A program made the translations under genes and the position numbers. This document shows, one piece after another, positions 51,945 through 62,794 of a stretch of DNA of 64,000 bases; the stretch's first letter is position 1, and every line of letters begins with the position of its first letter. The DNA lies in contig JADNRV010000087.1 of NCBI GenBank assembly GCA_015499995.1, forward strand, positions 124,001 through 188,000, in the 5' to 3' direction. The notes under the pieces were generated by a model, which was not told the origin of the DNA, did not search any database, and saw nothing but the letters and a program-made list of their open reading frames with translations. This stretch comes from Flammula alnicola (Eukaryota; Basidiomycota; Agaricomycetes; Agaricales; Strophariaceae).

Positions 51945-52600
51945 CGTTGCCAGTTGCGTTTCGGGTTTCTATGGCCGTGCCGCTGAAAGCAATGTTGCTG
52001 GCACGAGCGAAGGGGTTGGCCTCGGAGTTGGCGAGCGCATTCCACCGGCCAGCGCTGTTGGATGAAGTCCACGAGCGGAAATACCGATGCCATCGCTTCC
52101 AATCGCCTCGACGAGCAGAAGAATATTGCGATGATGGGTTCAGTCATGCCGTTGGGGAAATTGGCGAGCGAAGTTTGCGAGCGATACAAGTGGCCATTGT
52201 CGTCGGACGAGAAAAGGTGGCAATTGGCAGAGTCGCAGATCACCCACATATTGACCCAGTAGCCGCTGCCGATGTTGTTTGCAACGGTTGCCTGCTCAGT
52301 GCTGTAGAAGGTTTTGGGTGCACTCCAGCCTTGTGGATTGCTGATGTCGGTGTTCGTCGAATAAGCCGCGTTGCCGTTCTGGTAGACGAGATATGCCAGA
52401 CTGGTCGAGGTAGTACTGGTTGGCGGAGGCGGCTTGGGAAAAGTCGGTGAAATTCAGGCAGACGAGACTGTACCCGGATTCCTGTGCTGTGCTCGTGAAG
52501 ATGTGGTACACGCCGTTGTAATAGATGATAGACGGGTCCTTGATGCCGTCGATATTGTGAGAATCGATTTTGCGAGAGTCCGTGGCTTCTAAGGTAAGGA
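51945..52600 (-). pseudogene. Captured GH62 alpha-L-arabinofuranosidase fragment
   Basis: The minus strand encodes HNIDGIKDPSIIYYNGVYHI, FTSTAQESGYSLV, NFTDFSQAASANQYYLDQ, and then, in another frame, LVYQNGNAAYSTNTDISNP, GWSAPKTFYS, WVICDSANCHLF, SDDNGHLYRSQTSLANFPNG. LLLVEAIGSDG and RYFRSWTSSNSAGRWNALAN come after that. This is the blade order of GH62 enzymes, which remove arabinose from arabinoxylan. The signal peptide and both ends are missing. About 20-25 residues are deleted after YYLDQ with a frame change, and another frame change occurs near 52095. It lies inside the CACTA element and has no function as an enzyme. Confidence 0.88.
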
Positions 52601-52624
52601 ATATATTGCTTCTTAAACTGTCAA

Positions 52625-53571
52625 CTACGATCTCTTTAGCCGCTTTGACCTCCTCAACGGCGAACCGTCATTCAACTCCAGCCTCAGCCTCTTCGACTCC
52701 TCAGCAGATAAATCGGATGCACGCGGCTTGCGACGACGCATATTTCGAGGCTCGACAGGCTCGAAGTATTTCCTTCCCCAGACCGATGTGGACAAGCCTG
52801 ATGCTGGGACCTGGATATCTCAGGTCAGTACATGTCCTTTCTTTGTTCAAGTGGTTTCGCTTACTGATATGGCACGACACCAGGCTCGCACACGTTCCAG
52901 TACCCGCTCGTTCTCAGGCAGGTGCATCGCGAAATGAAGCATGAAATCGAGCATCATCGGGCGAGATTGCCAAAATTTGGACTCGGGCGCGACGAGTTGG
53001 ATCCACCCCGGTGCGAGCGTATCCCCCTTCTCGCCGGTATATTTGGCAATGACGATTGTTGGGCTTTCGCTGTAGTAGGCCAGGAAGCCCGCGGTTGGAG
53101 GGACATGCACCTTCAGGTACAAGGTGAAGTCGTCGGGGTCGCCGAATATACCCTCCACAAGTCCCTGGAAAGGGATGGAAAGAATGCCAGTCAGCGAAAT
53201 ACAGTGAGTTTTGATTGTGCTTACCTCTTTAACCTTAACATTCAACTGACATTCCACCTTATCAGACCAAAGGATATACTCAAGAGCCCGGTAGTGGGTC
53301 AAGGATTCGTCGCGCGTTGGGGGGTTGGTATCTATCATCCCCTTCTCGATCCACGTGTCGAGCACAGAGGGCAGCCCATTTTTCAGACGGTAATTCCGGA
53401 TCTGCGTCCTGGTTCTGAGTTCCGGGATGGGATTGAGGCGGCGAACACGTATGATTGGGTAATAGGGCTCGTCATTGAGGGCAAACGGGCGCCTGATAGG
53501 CTTGTTGGACTGTAGTTGTGAGTTAGCGCATCGTTTGCAAGCAGGCTTGTGGGACATACTCGGGCATACAT
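52625..53571 (-). CDS. Small CACTA cargo gene, basic nuclear-localisation-like C-terminus
   Basis: Exons 53571-53560, 53509-53225, 53164-52892 and 52810-52625 join in frame to 251 residues, again with introns between codons. The start MYAR was chosen because it is the only one that splices in frame into SNKPIRRPFALNDEPYYPII. The middle has DPDDFTLYLKVHVPP and IVIAKYTGEKGDTLAPGWIQ. The last exon is rich in Lys and Arg (MRRRKPRASDLSAEESKRL, RRSKRLKRS). I do not recognise a domain. It could be a DNA-binding helper of transposition or a captured host gene. Confidence 0.7.
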
Positions 53572-53979
53572 GGTTTGGGGTGGTGGTAGTAGTCAGAGAT
53601 AAAGGGACTTGGGAGAAAAGATTGCGAGCCCGAGCAGGTGCTAGTGTAGGACTTTCTATAAGTACCATTTTTCACCAATAGTAGCTGTAGTAGCATACTA
53701 TAGGTGTTGTTTGGGTATATTCTATCAGTCGGAAATAGGATGTCTCTATTTTTGACCTATTGAGGGTACTATGTTTACGATTTGTAATCTATCGGCCCGA
53801 TAGTGGCTACCTTTAGCTCACACATTGAGTGTTTGCTATTATTCACCTAAAGCATCCCTCTATTTTCACAATTGGTATGATTTACCTATCTATAAGTATG
53901 ATACATGACTTATGGTACCTATAGTCACCCCCCTATATTTTGGGCAAAACGCAGTGAGTTGTACCCTATACCAACTTTT

Positions 53980-54615
53980 GGATAAAACTATTCAGAAACC
54001 CCCTTTCTGCGAGAAACCCCAATGCTTATATAGAAACCCCGTTTCTGGGAGAACAAACAACGTCGGCAGAAATGCCGAGATTTAAACTCCGAAGCGTTGT
54101 ACCCGACTTTCGCCACACGTGACTTTGTGGCAAAACGCATCGGAAGATGCATAAGAGCGGAATGGCTGGTGCAGAGGTGGTTTTCTGTCTTCACTGATAG
54201 ATGGCGACAGCGCTCAGGGGACCATTGGAGGCCTCAACACCTTCTTAGTCGGCAAAAACATTCAGATGACGCATCTGCAGATTGAATTCAGATAAATATA
54301 AGTACTGAAAGAGAGAATTAGAAAGGATCCCAACAAATATAACAAAGGTGTACCATAAGAATTTATACTAATCTAATGAGGATAAAAGAAAGGCCAAGTG
54401 GTGGTTGAAATCGACGACGGGAACTTGAAGGAGAGGCAGTCTCAGAAATGCCTCTCATAAGACATGTTCGGCATCACACGGCAAGGTCACCCTCGGCATT
54501 GGTCGGCAACAAGCAAGCTCATTTGTATGTAAACAATGACTTTATGGGGTTTCTCGCTTAAAGTGTAGAAACCCGGGGTTTCTCGCAGAAAGGGGGTTTC
54601 TGAATAGTTTTATCC
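53980..54615. mobile_element. Non-autonomous element, 636 bp, 9-bp target duplication (MULE-like MITE)
   Basis: The inverted ends read GGATAAAACTATTCAGAAAC and continue for about 41 bp (CCCCTTTCTGCGAGAAACCCC). A perfect 9-bp duplication, CCAACTTTT, flanks it at 53971-53979 and 54616-54624. The GAGAAACCCC motif recurs inside both ends. No coding frame is supported. The 9-bp duplication points to a Mutator-type transposase, but the ends differ from those of the MULE at 3525. Confidence 0.93.
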
Positions 54616-54624
54616 CCAACTTTT

Positions 54625-55120
54625 TGATACCTTTTCCCTCATCAACACGACGTGTGGAGACCGGACACAATGTTGTGTCATCGCGAGACGATGATTACAG
54701 GGGGAACAAACAATTGCAAATAACACACGAATTTGGCGGGCGTTGCCTGTCCCCACACTATGGCAAACGATGCAGCTATGTGCCAATGCAACAAGGCACG
54801 ACTGAGCCACCCGCAATAACTCCCGGAGTACTTGTAGGCAACGCAGATCAACATAAGCAGATGCGGCATCGATGTAAACAACCGGAGCTTATATTCCACA
54901 ACAAAGCTTGGCAGGTAACTACGAGCCGGACGTTTTTTCCTGATGCACCATGGTTGATCAAGATCTCTGTTCAAACTTCACGACCTCGCTCGTTCGCCAA
55001 ATGACAAACAGCAAAGGGTAAGTAATGTTCATAGTCAACATATATCACTAAGATGTAACCACTTTCTATGTAGGCATTCGATGCTCAAAACACACGAACA
55101 GCGGCCATGTCACACCTCCC
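54625..55120. other. Intergenic, nothing recognised
   Basis: The frames here are short on both strands. It is probably the 3' flank of the repeat-protein gene. Confidence 0.5.
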
Positions 55121-56546
55121 TTACTTCGTCCTCTTCGCCGCAATGCGAGCGGATCTCCTGGGCGGCATCACTTTCGGTGTTGCTTGATTTGCCGCATGGG
55201 TATGAGATGAACCCTGCAGACCCGCCTTTGCCGAACCAGCATTGGAAGCACCAGATGACGATGATCCCGAGGATCTTGCTGAGCTGTGTCGGCCAGGCTT
55301 CAAGTTGTGCTGCGGACGCGCCTTGGCCGAACCAGCATCGGATTCACCAGATGACGATGACCCCGAGGATCTTGCTGAGCTGTGTCGGCCAGGCTTCAAG
55401 TTGTGCTGCGGACGCGCCTTGGCCGAACCAGCATCGGATTCACCAGATGACGATGACCCCGAGGATCCTGCTGGGCTGTGTCGGCCAGGCTTCAGGTTGT
55501 GCTGCGGACGCGCCTTGGCCGAACCAGCATCGGATTCACCAGATGACGATGACCCCGAGGATCTTGCTGGGCTGTGTCGGCCAGGCTTCAAGTTGTGCTG
55601 CGGATGCGCCTTGGCCGAACCAGCATCGGATTCACCAGATGACGATGACCCCGAGGATCCTTCTGGGCTGGGTTGGCCAGGCTTCAAGATCTTTGCGTTT
55701 TCCATCGTGGTACGAAGTGCCTCACGGAAAGTTTTATCCTTCAAGTCTTGCTTGTGCTTTGCAAGTCCAAAAATTGGTTAAAGACGAAGTTACCAGTAGT
55801 CGGAAATAAACTCACATCTTTGAATGCTTTGTCGAGGCTTTTAGCAGTCTTCCTGGCAGTTCTGTAGCTGAGGAGGGCATATTCATCGCGGGGATTCTTA
55901 GGGGCGATGCCTTTGCCTTTCATCCCTTGCTTAACCAACTGGCCTTTCTATAAAGGAGTGAGTCGCAGTCAATACATATGTCAGGAGGTTAAGAGTCTTA
56001 CTCCTCGATTGACATCTGAAGGGACTGGCGCCATATTTCCTGCACCATTCATGATGCTTGTGACCTCCTTCCGGAGATCCTTATGCAGATCGCTGAGTGA
56101 AAAAACGATGGTTAGGCGGTGCCGCATGATGAGCATGAATACGTACTTGAATTTAAGGCCATGTTCTTGAAAAAGATGCTTCTCGAACATCTGATGTTCA
56201 AAGACATGATCTGCAATCGGAACAAAGAAGGTCAGTAAGAACAGCAGTCTGACATCCGGAAGAACATACCAGCATCGGTATGCGGGATCATTAGCCTCTT
56301 CTTCCCGTTGGAGGGTCGGTCTTCCTCCTTCAGCTTTTCGCGAGTAACGCCGCCTGTCTGATCGAACTTGTATGCATAGGCGTGATTTTCAGAATTCTTT
56401 CGATAGGTCTTGCTGGAAACTCTTGCCCCAGTGCGCGCTCGTCTCTCCAATTCATCTGACGACGGTGGGATAGCAAGTGCAACACAGCCGAAAGAGAGTG
56501 CAGACTGAACGACGATGAAGGTGGATAGGATCAGCGACCAGCGCAT
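55121..56546 (-). CDS. Secreted Ser-rich tandem-repeat protein with basic tail
   Basis: Five exons (56546-56270, 56210-56147, 56092-56002, 55947-55816 and 55756-55121) give 399 residues in one frame. The first ~25 residues (MRWSLILSTFIVVQSALSFG) look like a signal peptide. A charged central region follows (KDLRKEVTSIMNGAGN, EYALLSYRTARKTAKSLDKA). Then come about five 32-residue repeats of the type GSSSSGESDAGSAKARPQHN, encoded by a 96-bp minisatellite. The C-terminus, PPRRSARIAAKRTK, resembles a nuclear localisation signal. A secretion signal together with a nuclear-type tail is a pattern seen in host-targeted effectors, but a cell-wall or regulatory role is equally possible. I recognise no known domain. 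Confidence 0.8.
55228..55692. repeat. 96-bp in-frame minisatellite, about five units
   Basis: CCAGATGACGATGA(C/T)CCCGAGGATC recurs every 96 bp. The units differ at a few bases; most of the differences swap Arg/Gly and Pro/Ser codons. The period is a multiple of three, so both strands stay open across it. Confidence 0.95.
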
Positions 56547-57466
56547 GATTGAGAGGATAGAGAATAGTGGTTTGTTGAAAAGGACCAGCCTGTCAGAGCC
56601 AGTATTCCGACGATTGGTATTTATTGGATTGTACTAGGTGCTTTTAATTAGAATGGTCCGCCGAGAACTTGGGTGCGATGAATCATAACGCGAGAGTTTT
56701 GTTCCGGAGACGGGCATTCCAGGGATAAATTATTGACAGGTGTTCTAGCAGCAGATGCGCCCACAGTTGTTATCATTGATGATGCTGTATCTGGTGTTGT
56801 GGGCTTCAATCACACACAGCGCCCACAGACTTCCATTACGCGACATCATATTTATCGTGCTATTGTGTGTATTTCATGTTATTGTGTATACTCGTATTTC
56901 GTAAAGACCAGGTCATGAGCGGGTTCAGATCTGGAAAGAGGAAAGAACGCTTCCATACCCCTATCACAACAAGCGCCCGACCTCCGAGTCGCGTTGAGTC
57001 TAATTTGGCATCTACATCACTTGGTGCGCTCCCAGCTGCGCCTTCTCTCAACCACCACCACCGAGTCGCAGTGTACGTATATCGGATAATCAGAATCCGT
57101 GCAACCTATGATTGCAAGGCAAAACCATAGGTTTGGTGCGACTCAGTGCAAGTATCGCCACGATGAGGCCAAAGGCACGCTTCGAGTGAGTGTTTTTCAT
57201 TTCTTTCAATATCGTCATCTTTTATGATCTAGCTGAGAGCCTTCGTTTTTGAAACAGAGAAACCAAGTGGCGTGGGCAGGGCCGAAATCCAACACCGCAT
57301 GATTGAACGAGGCCCGATATGAATCAATGTGTGTATTCCAGAATTCAAAAATGTATTACAGCGATACTGGAGTATATATATACTAGATGGTAATTTATCT
57401 ACAAATACAGCGTCAACGTGCGGCGGTGGCGCTAGCGATATCTCAAATGCGCAGACCGGGAGCGAG
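56547..57466. other. Intergenic region with third copy of the short dispersed repeat
   Basis: Positions 56757-56824 are the reverse complement of the repeat at 19731 and 23666. Read on this strand it encodes APTVVIIDDAVSGVVGFNH, which is partly kept in the 19.7-kb copy, so it may derive from a coding exon. No complete gene is visible. Confidence 0.5.
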
Positions 57467-60400
57467 CTATTTCTTCGCAGCACGCGTTCTTTTCTTCGTG
57501 GCTTTGATGAGCGAATCTTTGGTGACATCATCCAAGTCTTTGCTTTTCGCCTCGTCATCGGATGCCTCTTCAATCACGTCCTCAACCTGGACGGATACAA
57601 TGTCGTCAGGAAAAATCATCGCTTCCGAGATCAGCGAGCACTTACATAGGCCTCCTCGAGATCTGGAGCGGGTTCACCGGCGATTTTCTTTGCTAATTTG
57701 CCTAGGTCTTCGGCCTTGTGGAAGGGTATAGGATGCTCAGTCGAGTTGTACCTAGATGCGCAGATAAAGGATGTCATGAAACAAGATCGGAAAATATGAC
57801 GCCCTGAATGCTCACTTTCTTGTCAAGGTGGTCTTCGTAGCCGCGGAGATTTTCTTTAGAACGGCATCGTCTTTCTTCTCACCAACACCGAGCTCCACGA
57901 TGGTATCCCAATCTTCCTTGGAAATATAATACTCGTCCATTTGCTCAATAACTTCTGGCACGGCGCTCTGTCAGAGGCAACGCAAGTCAGTGTCGTTTGA
58001 CATGGCAAATAAGACAGGAACACACAGCGCCGACATCCATGAGCGGCTGGATGATATGAGGAAACAGCGCAGGGATATACGACTGCCGAATTTCAGTCTT
58101 ATCACCTGATACCTTCAGGCGCATGCGGATCTGAACATCGCCAAGTTGTCGAGCCAGTTTATTCTGTTTCGAATTCTGGCCAAGCCATCTGTAACAAACA
58201 CGTGTTGAGTATCATAAGATATATACGACTGTGGACACGGACTGTGGGAACGACATGGCATTAGGTCCACCATAGCTTATTCCGCCACCGTACAACAGCG
58301 ACGTCGGCGTGACAGTGGAACAGATTGCGTGTAGTGGCATTAACCCCCAGTGTTGTTCGGGCCTGAATGAATGCATATATGCCGTCCGGTCAATATTTGA
58401 CGTTGAGGATACATCCACAAACGAGCGTACCCATGGATGAGCGCATCGACAAGATCGCCATCTGAGATGGACGACGCAGCTCGGTCCATCAATTGAAGTT
58501 CCTTCAGGATCTTCTCTGGTCCGTCAAGATTTCTAACCCGTGCGGGCGTAGTCTTAAGGTAATTTTCCTGCCAGAAGAAAAACAGTTAGGCGGGTTCAAA
58601 AATGATAAGGATTTGTCCCTTGCCTGTATGAAAAGAGGTACGAAGGAGTGATCCTGGAAGTAATATTCCATCTTATCACCTAATGTTTCTCGTGACGTCG
58701 ACGAGTAAACATATGGTCCCAGGAGTTTGGAAGTAATATCGAAAGGAGTCATGATCGAATGCTTTTGGTTCATCCTAGCACTATAGAAGGAAAGTCACAT
58801 ACGATGAAAACGGACACTTCACTAGCTTTAGCGTGGACACTTACAGGTCCTTGCCTTCATCGAAGTCCATGGCATCGTTCGACAGCTTCCACGTTGAAAG
58901 CATATTTAGCACTTGACGGATATCGGACTGTGCCCCGTTTATAAGCTGATCGACGACGTTGGCAGGAATTTTCATCTTCTCCCTATAATTGGGTAAGTAT
59001 CGGTCAACATGCGATTTATTGGGCCGGCACTCACTTGAAAGCGATGCTTAGGATTCTCGACCTGATTGCCTGGGCCGGAGGTCTGCGAGTCGCTATCAAT
59101 ATCGTACGAAGAAAATTTCAAGCCAGAATGAGGCGTACTTGTGGAATGGCAGACTATAGGTGGTAGCAATCAACGGTTTCAGTTTCTGAGCTCCTCTGTC
59201 GTTCGCAATGCAAATAATAGGGATCTAAAAAGATTCCACTTCTTGAAAATTCTGTCAAGGCTGAAATAAGATGTCGGGACGAACCTTCGTCTTCCTGATC
59301 AAGGCGTTGAGAGCACCTACACCCCCTCGATCGCCCGCTGACATACCGTCAACCTCATCCATAATGAGGCACGATTTGTCAGTGATCGTTACACCTAGCG
59401 AATTCGTTTCCTAGAGGCGACGACGTCAGCTATGAATACGCCTTCATGGAATCGAAGGGAAAGGACGTACGTGGCCGCCCATGATATAACCATCGAGAGA
59501 GGTGTTGTTGACGTTCATTCCGCTCTAACATCAAGCTTATGAGTACGATCGGTCGAAGAAAAGATCACTGTTACATACTTCCACCAACTTCTTGCTTCGC
59601 GAGTCACTGGCATTCATCTCAATGGGAGTGAACCCTTCGAGCTTAGCACAAAGGTGCGCGCTAGTCGTCTTGCCGATGCCAGGGGATCCGGTAATCAGGA
59701 CTGCACGGAAAACGTTCATGCCGCTCTTTCCAGGTTTCTTGAACCCCGACTTTAGACTTGTCGGCCTGCATTGTAGGAAATGTAAATAGTACTATTCAAC
59801 GAAGCAAAAGAGGACAACGCACCAATCGTGTAACCATTGCTGCAGCTTCTCCACCTGTCCTTTATTGCCACAGATCTCCTTCAAATTATGTGGCGCATAC
59901 CGCGTAGTCCACAGCTGCGTCGACGGGTCAACCGCCTTCCCATCATGCGCCGCACTGTGCTCCTTCTGCTCCTTCTGCTCTCTCTTCTCCATTTCCTTCG
60001 CCGCCTTCTTGATATCTTCCTGCTCCTTCTCCATCTTCTTCTTTGTCTTTTCGTCGACTTTCCCGTTCCCAAGGCCTTTGCGTGTGCCTATGAGGTCCAA
60101 AAATTCGTCTTCTGTCAGCGTCTTGATACCATGCTTCTTGATGGCAGCGAGCTTGCTGGGCCCGGCATTGTCGCCTAGAACCACGTAATCGGTCTTACTG
60201 GATGGCTGCAGAACGACGCGACTGTAACAACCAGAAGTCTCAGAAAATGGTTTAGCTGCTAAAGTAATTAAGACAGACCCGCCAAAGCGTTTTCCGAGTT
60301 CAATAGCTTCATCACGAGAGAAACTGCTCAATTCTCCGGTGAAAACCAAGGATAGGCCGGCCAACGCGTCCGAAGCACCATCAGGAACCTCTTTGGAACC

Positions 60401-61602
60401 ATGAGCTACTGGACCAGCTAGTTGAGCTGCTTTCTTGGCTGCCCAGCTACGAGAGAAACTCGATCAGGCATAGAACTGACATAAAAAAGACGGAAACACG
60501 CACTTGAATTTCTTCGCTGCCTCCTTTGCACGACTCTTGCTATCTTCCACCTTCTCCTTCGACGAACTAGCCGTTGCTTCCTTCCTCTTGTCCGACTTTG
60601 ATGAGCTTGCCGCCGGAGCCTTCTTGGCTGCATGTTGACGTTTCTTTGGTTTGACATCCTCGTCGTCGTCCACCACAAAGCCGTCATCGTCCCCTTCGCT
60701 TTCTGCCGGTGATTCCATGTCAAAATCTTCATCATCCTCACGCTTGGCAGGCTTCGTTTTACTCGTGGATGCCCTGGGTTTCGCTGTGGAAGACTTCGAT
60801 GACGCGAGTGCTGCTTTCTTCTTTGGGGGAGACGAGCCTTGCGGTTCGTCTTCATCACTCGATATAATTGCTGTCGACTTTTTGCGCTTTAGAGTAGTTT
60901 CCTTTTTCCTGTAAAAGGGATACATATGAGATGAAATTTGAGTATTGCGAGTAAAAGGACTAACGGCGATGGCGTTGAGGGTATTTTGTTGTCCTCTACG
61001 TGCGATTCAAGTCATATACACCGCAAAAGTTACTTGGGCTTCCAAAGACATACCTTCTTCACTAGACAAAATGGCGGTAACTTTCTTGGTTTTGGGTTTG
61101 GCGGGTGTAGGTTTTTTTGACGGCACCAAGGGCTCATCATCACTATCGTCGATGAACATTACATCGTGGCTTTTCTTTGAACTTTATGAAGATTGAGCAT
61201 AAAACAGAGATGCAGAAACTGTTCACGAACGCGACTGCGGTGGCTTTACTGGCTCTATGAATACCCAAAAGTAAGCCAAGCGCGTCAGAGCTGACAGAAA
61301 ATGAGGGACACACCTATTATCGTCTGGGAAGACAAATTGGTTGGGTTGTTATTTCCATAGATACAGGAATACATTTCTTACTGGTCAGTGCAGTTTGACT
61401 TTTCTGCGATGCAAGATTCGATGGCTAAAACTCCAAGTCAGCGACGCGTTCTCCATCCACATGACTGGGTACGCACCTGCGAAGATGTGGTGGCTTTAGC
61501 GATAACTTTTGGCTGACTTCCTGTTGGACCAAAGAACATATGTAGATTGTTTCCTGGTTTTCCGCCTTTGGTGGCCTTTATGACTTTGGTTTGAGGAGCC
61601 AT
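57467..61602 (-). CDS. RFC1: Replication factor C subunit 1 (clamp loader large subunit)
   Basis: This nuclear protein is the large subunit of the pentameric RFC clamp loader, which opens PCNA and loads it at primer ends. The start MAPQTKVIKATKGGK at 61602 leads quickly to NLHMFFGPT, a PIP-box-like motif. A long Lys/Ser/acidic linker is followed by a BRCT domain (LSLVFTGELSSFSRDEAIEL, about 60330), then the AAA+ module: LWTTRYAPHNLKEICGN, Walker A GSPGIGKTT (about 59675) and Walker B MDEVDGMSAGDRGG (about 59335). The RFC1-specific C-terminal domain (DMEYYFQDHSFVPLFIQ-like region, PEQHWGLMPLHAICS) and a basic tail, KATKKRTRAAKK, finish at TAG 57469-57467. It has more than ten short introns, and exon borders in the N-terminal linker are approximate. 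This is a single-copy core eukaryotic gene. Confidence 0.93.
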
Positions 61603-61870
61603 GTTAGCTAGCTGGATGAGAGTAAGAATGAGACTGGCGAGCGTCACACGTTGAATAATCATCGTGTGACGGCACGCGTTTTGATGTGACACGCTGTACG
61701 CCAAGCTTGCGCGATTTTGCTCAACTTCAACTGGTAACAAGTACTGTAACTCGACTCTTGACTTACTTTGTATTCAGTGAGTACCAAATTTTCTTTCACT
61801 TTTTTTAACACTCACTCCCAAACATCTCTTTGCCTTAGGTGAAATTGGACCCGGATTCCTCACAGTACCC
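61603..61870. promoter_or_regulatory. Shared divergent promoter region of RFC1 and an F-box-like gene
   Basis: This 268-bp gap lies between two divergent starts. It holds a pyrimidine-rich run (TTTTCTTTCACTTTTTTTAAC, about 61789-61809) before the plus-strand gene. I see no ACGCGT box. An ACGCGTT-type word occurs as GCACGCGTTTTGATG near 61672. Confidence 0.4.
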
Positions 61871-62794
61871 ATGTCAATAGATAACGGCCTTTCGGCAGAG
61901 CTTGCGACTCTCACACTTCCTCTAGAACTTGTCGACCATATCCTTCAATATGCTTGCATCCTTTCGACGTCGTTCTGTCTGGCTCTGAGCCAGCTTTCTA
62001 AATGGACCCGGCAGCTCGCATTGCCCTATCTCTATTCAACCATTATCATAAAGAAACTTCGGACCGCTACGGTTCTTCCTCATATCCTTCAGACGACGCC
62101 ATATCACTCTCCAATACCTGCCTTTCTTCCGAAAGTCCACGTGCGAAGCCTTTGGATCGAAGCCGTGTCCAATCGAACCCTTGAGTTCTTTCGCTATTGC
62201 GATAATGCTTCCAACATTGCTTTAAACAACGACAATTTCCTTTGGCTAGTCCAGGCCTCATCATCCGCACAGAATCGGATGCCATTTTTGTCAGGACAGT
62301 TGTCAGGACAGTCCATCCTCCGCAAGCCGGACCTTCATCTCCTTATGTTGGATGCCAAAAGACCGGACTGGTCTCTGGCGCCCCTAGCGGATAGCGACCC
62401 TTCCCCTTTATTCAATAAGATTACTCATCTTCGGATTGGGAGGATCGGTCCCTACACTAGCCATCTAGACCTTGCCCATTTCAAGCGCCTTTCTCATATC
62501 GCCATACCATACCATTTTCCACAACAACAGCCACTGTCAGAGCTCTTACGCGTATTCGACTTTCCGTCCACCATCTTTCTCGTTGTTGTGCTCGTGAAGG
62601 ACGCGTTATCTGAACTCGAATACAGAAATGCGCTAGAATGGATTATCGAGACTCGCACAGCCAATCCGAAGGTTTACGCCATTGCGTCGGAAGATCAGGA
62701 TCTACAAAAGGAATGGGAAGAGGAAGCGCGGCGCGGACTGGACATCTGGAGTAAAGCTGAGATGTTCACTCAAACATTAACATCTCAACCGTGA
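61871..62794 (+). CDS. F-box-like / LRR-like protein, single exon
   Basis: This uninterrupted frame of 307 codons starts MSIDNGLSAELATLTLPLEL. The N-terminal LPLELVDHILQYACILS...LSQLSKWTRQLALPYLYSTI resembles an F-box motif. A mostly leucine-rich region follows (ITHLRIGRIGPYTSHLDLAH), then a C-terminal Glu/Trp-rich helix (DQDLQKEWEEEARRGLDIW). It is not a close paralogue of the 20-38 kb family. A role as an SCF adaptor is inferred from the N-terminus only. It is divergently arranged with RFC1. Confidence 0.7.
   Translation: MSIDNGLSAELATLTLPLELVDHILQYACILSTSFCLALSQLSKWTRQLALPYLYSTIIIKKLRTATVLPHILQTTPYHSPIPAFLPKVHVRSLWIEAVSNRTLEFFRYCDNASNIALNNDNFLWLVQASSSAQNRMPFLSGQLSGQSILRKPDLHLLMLDAKRPDWSLAPLADSDPSPLFNKITHLRIGRIGPYTSHLDLAHFKRLSHIAIPYHFPQQQPLSELLRVFDFPSTIFLVVVLVKDALSELEYRNALEWIIETRTANPKVYAIASEDQDLQKEWEEEARRGLDIWSKAEMFTQTLTSQP

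Larger units (their letters stand above)
43713..53956. mobile_element. Complete CACTA-superfamily (EnSpm/Tnp2) element, 10,244 bp
   Basis: Both ends read CACTGCGTTT inward, with an imperfect extension (AAATATAG shared), and the flanks carry the 3-bp duplication AGT (43710-43712 and 53957-53959). CACTR ends and a 3-bp duplication define the CACTA superfamily. Subterminal regions (43720-43990 and 53680-53950) are dense in TATAGG/CTATTT words, as expected of transposase-binding subterminal repeats. Inside are a Tnp2-like transposase (minus), an accessory gene (plus), a small basic-tailed gene (minus) and a captured GH62 fragment. It inserted between the decayed gene at 43652 and the element at 53980. 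Confidence 0.92.

Noticed and set aside
52633..52828. Plus-strand open stretch that looked coding (SRFDLLNGEPSF...)
   Set aside because: The opposite strand gives a better exon: it splices in frame to the upstream exons, ends in a Lys/Arg-rich tail with a proper stop, and shares the between-codon intron phase.
55081..55809. Plus-strand open frame of 242 codons across the minisatellite
   Set aside because: It is the antisense shadow of the spliced secreted-protein gene; the repeat period keeps every frame open, and there is no sensible start, signal or splice context on this strand.
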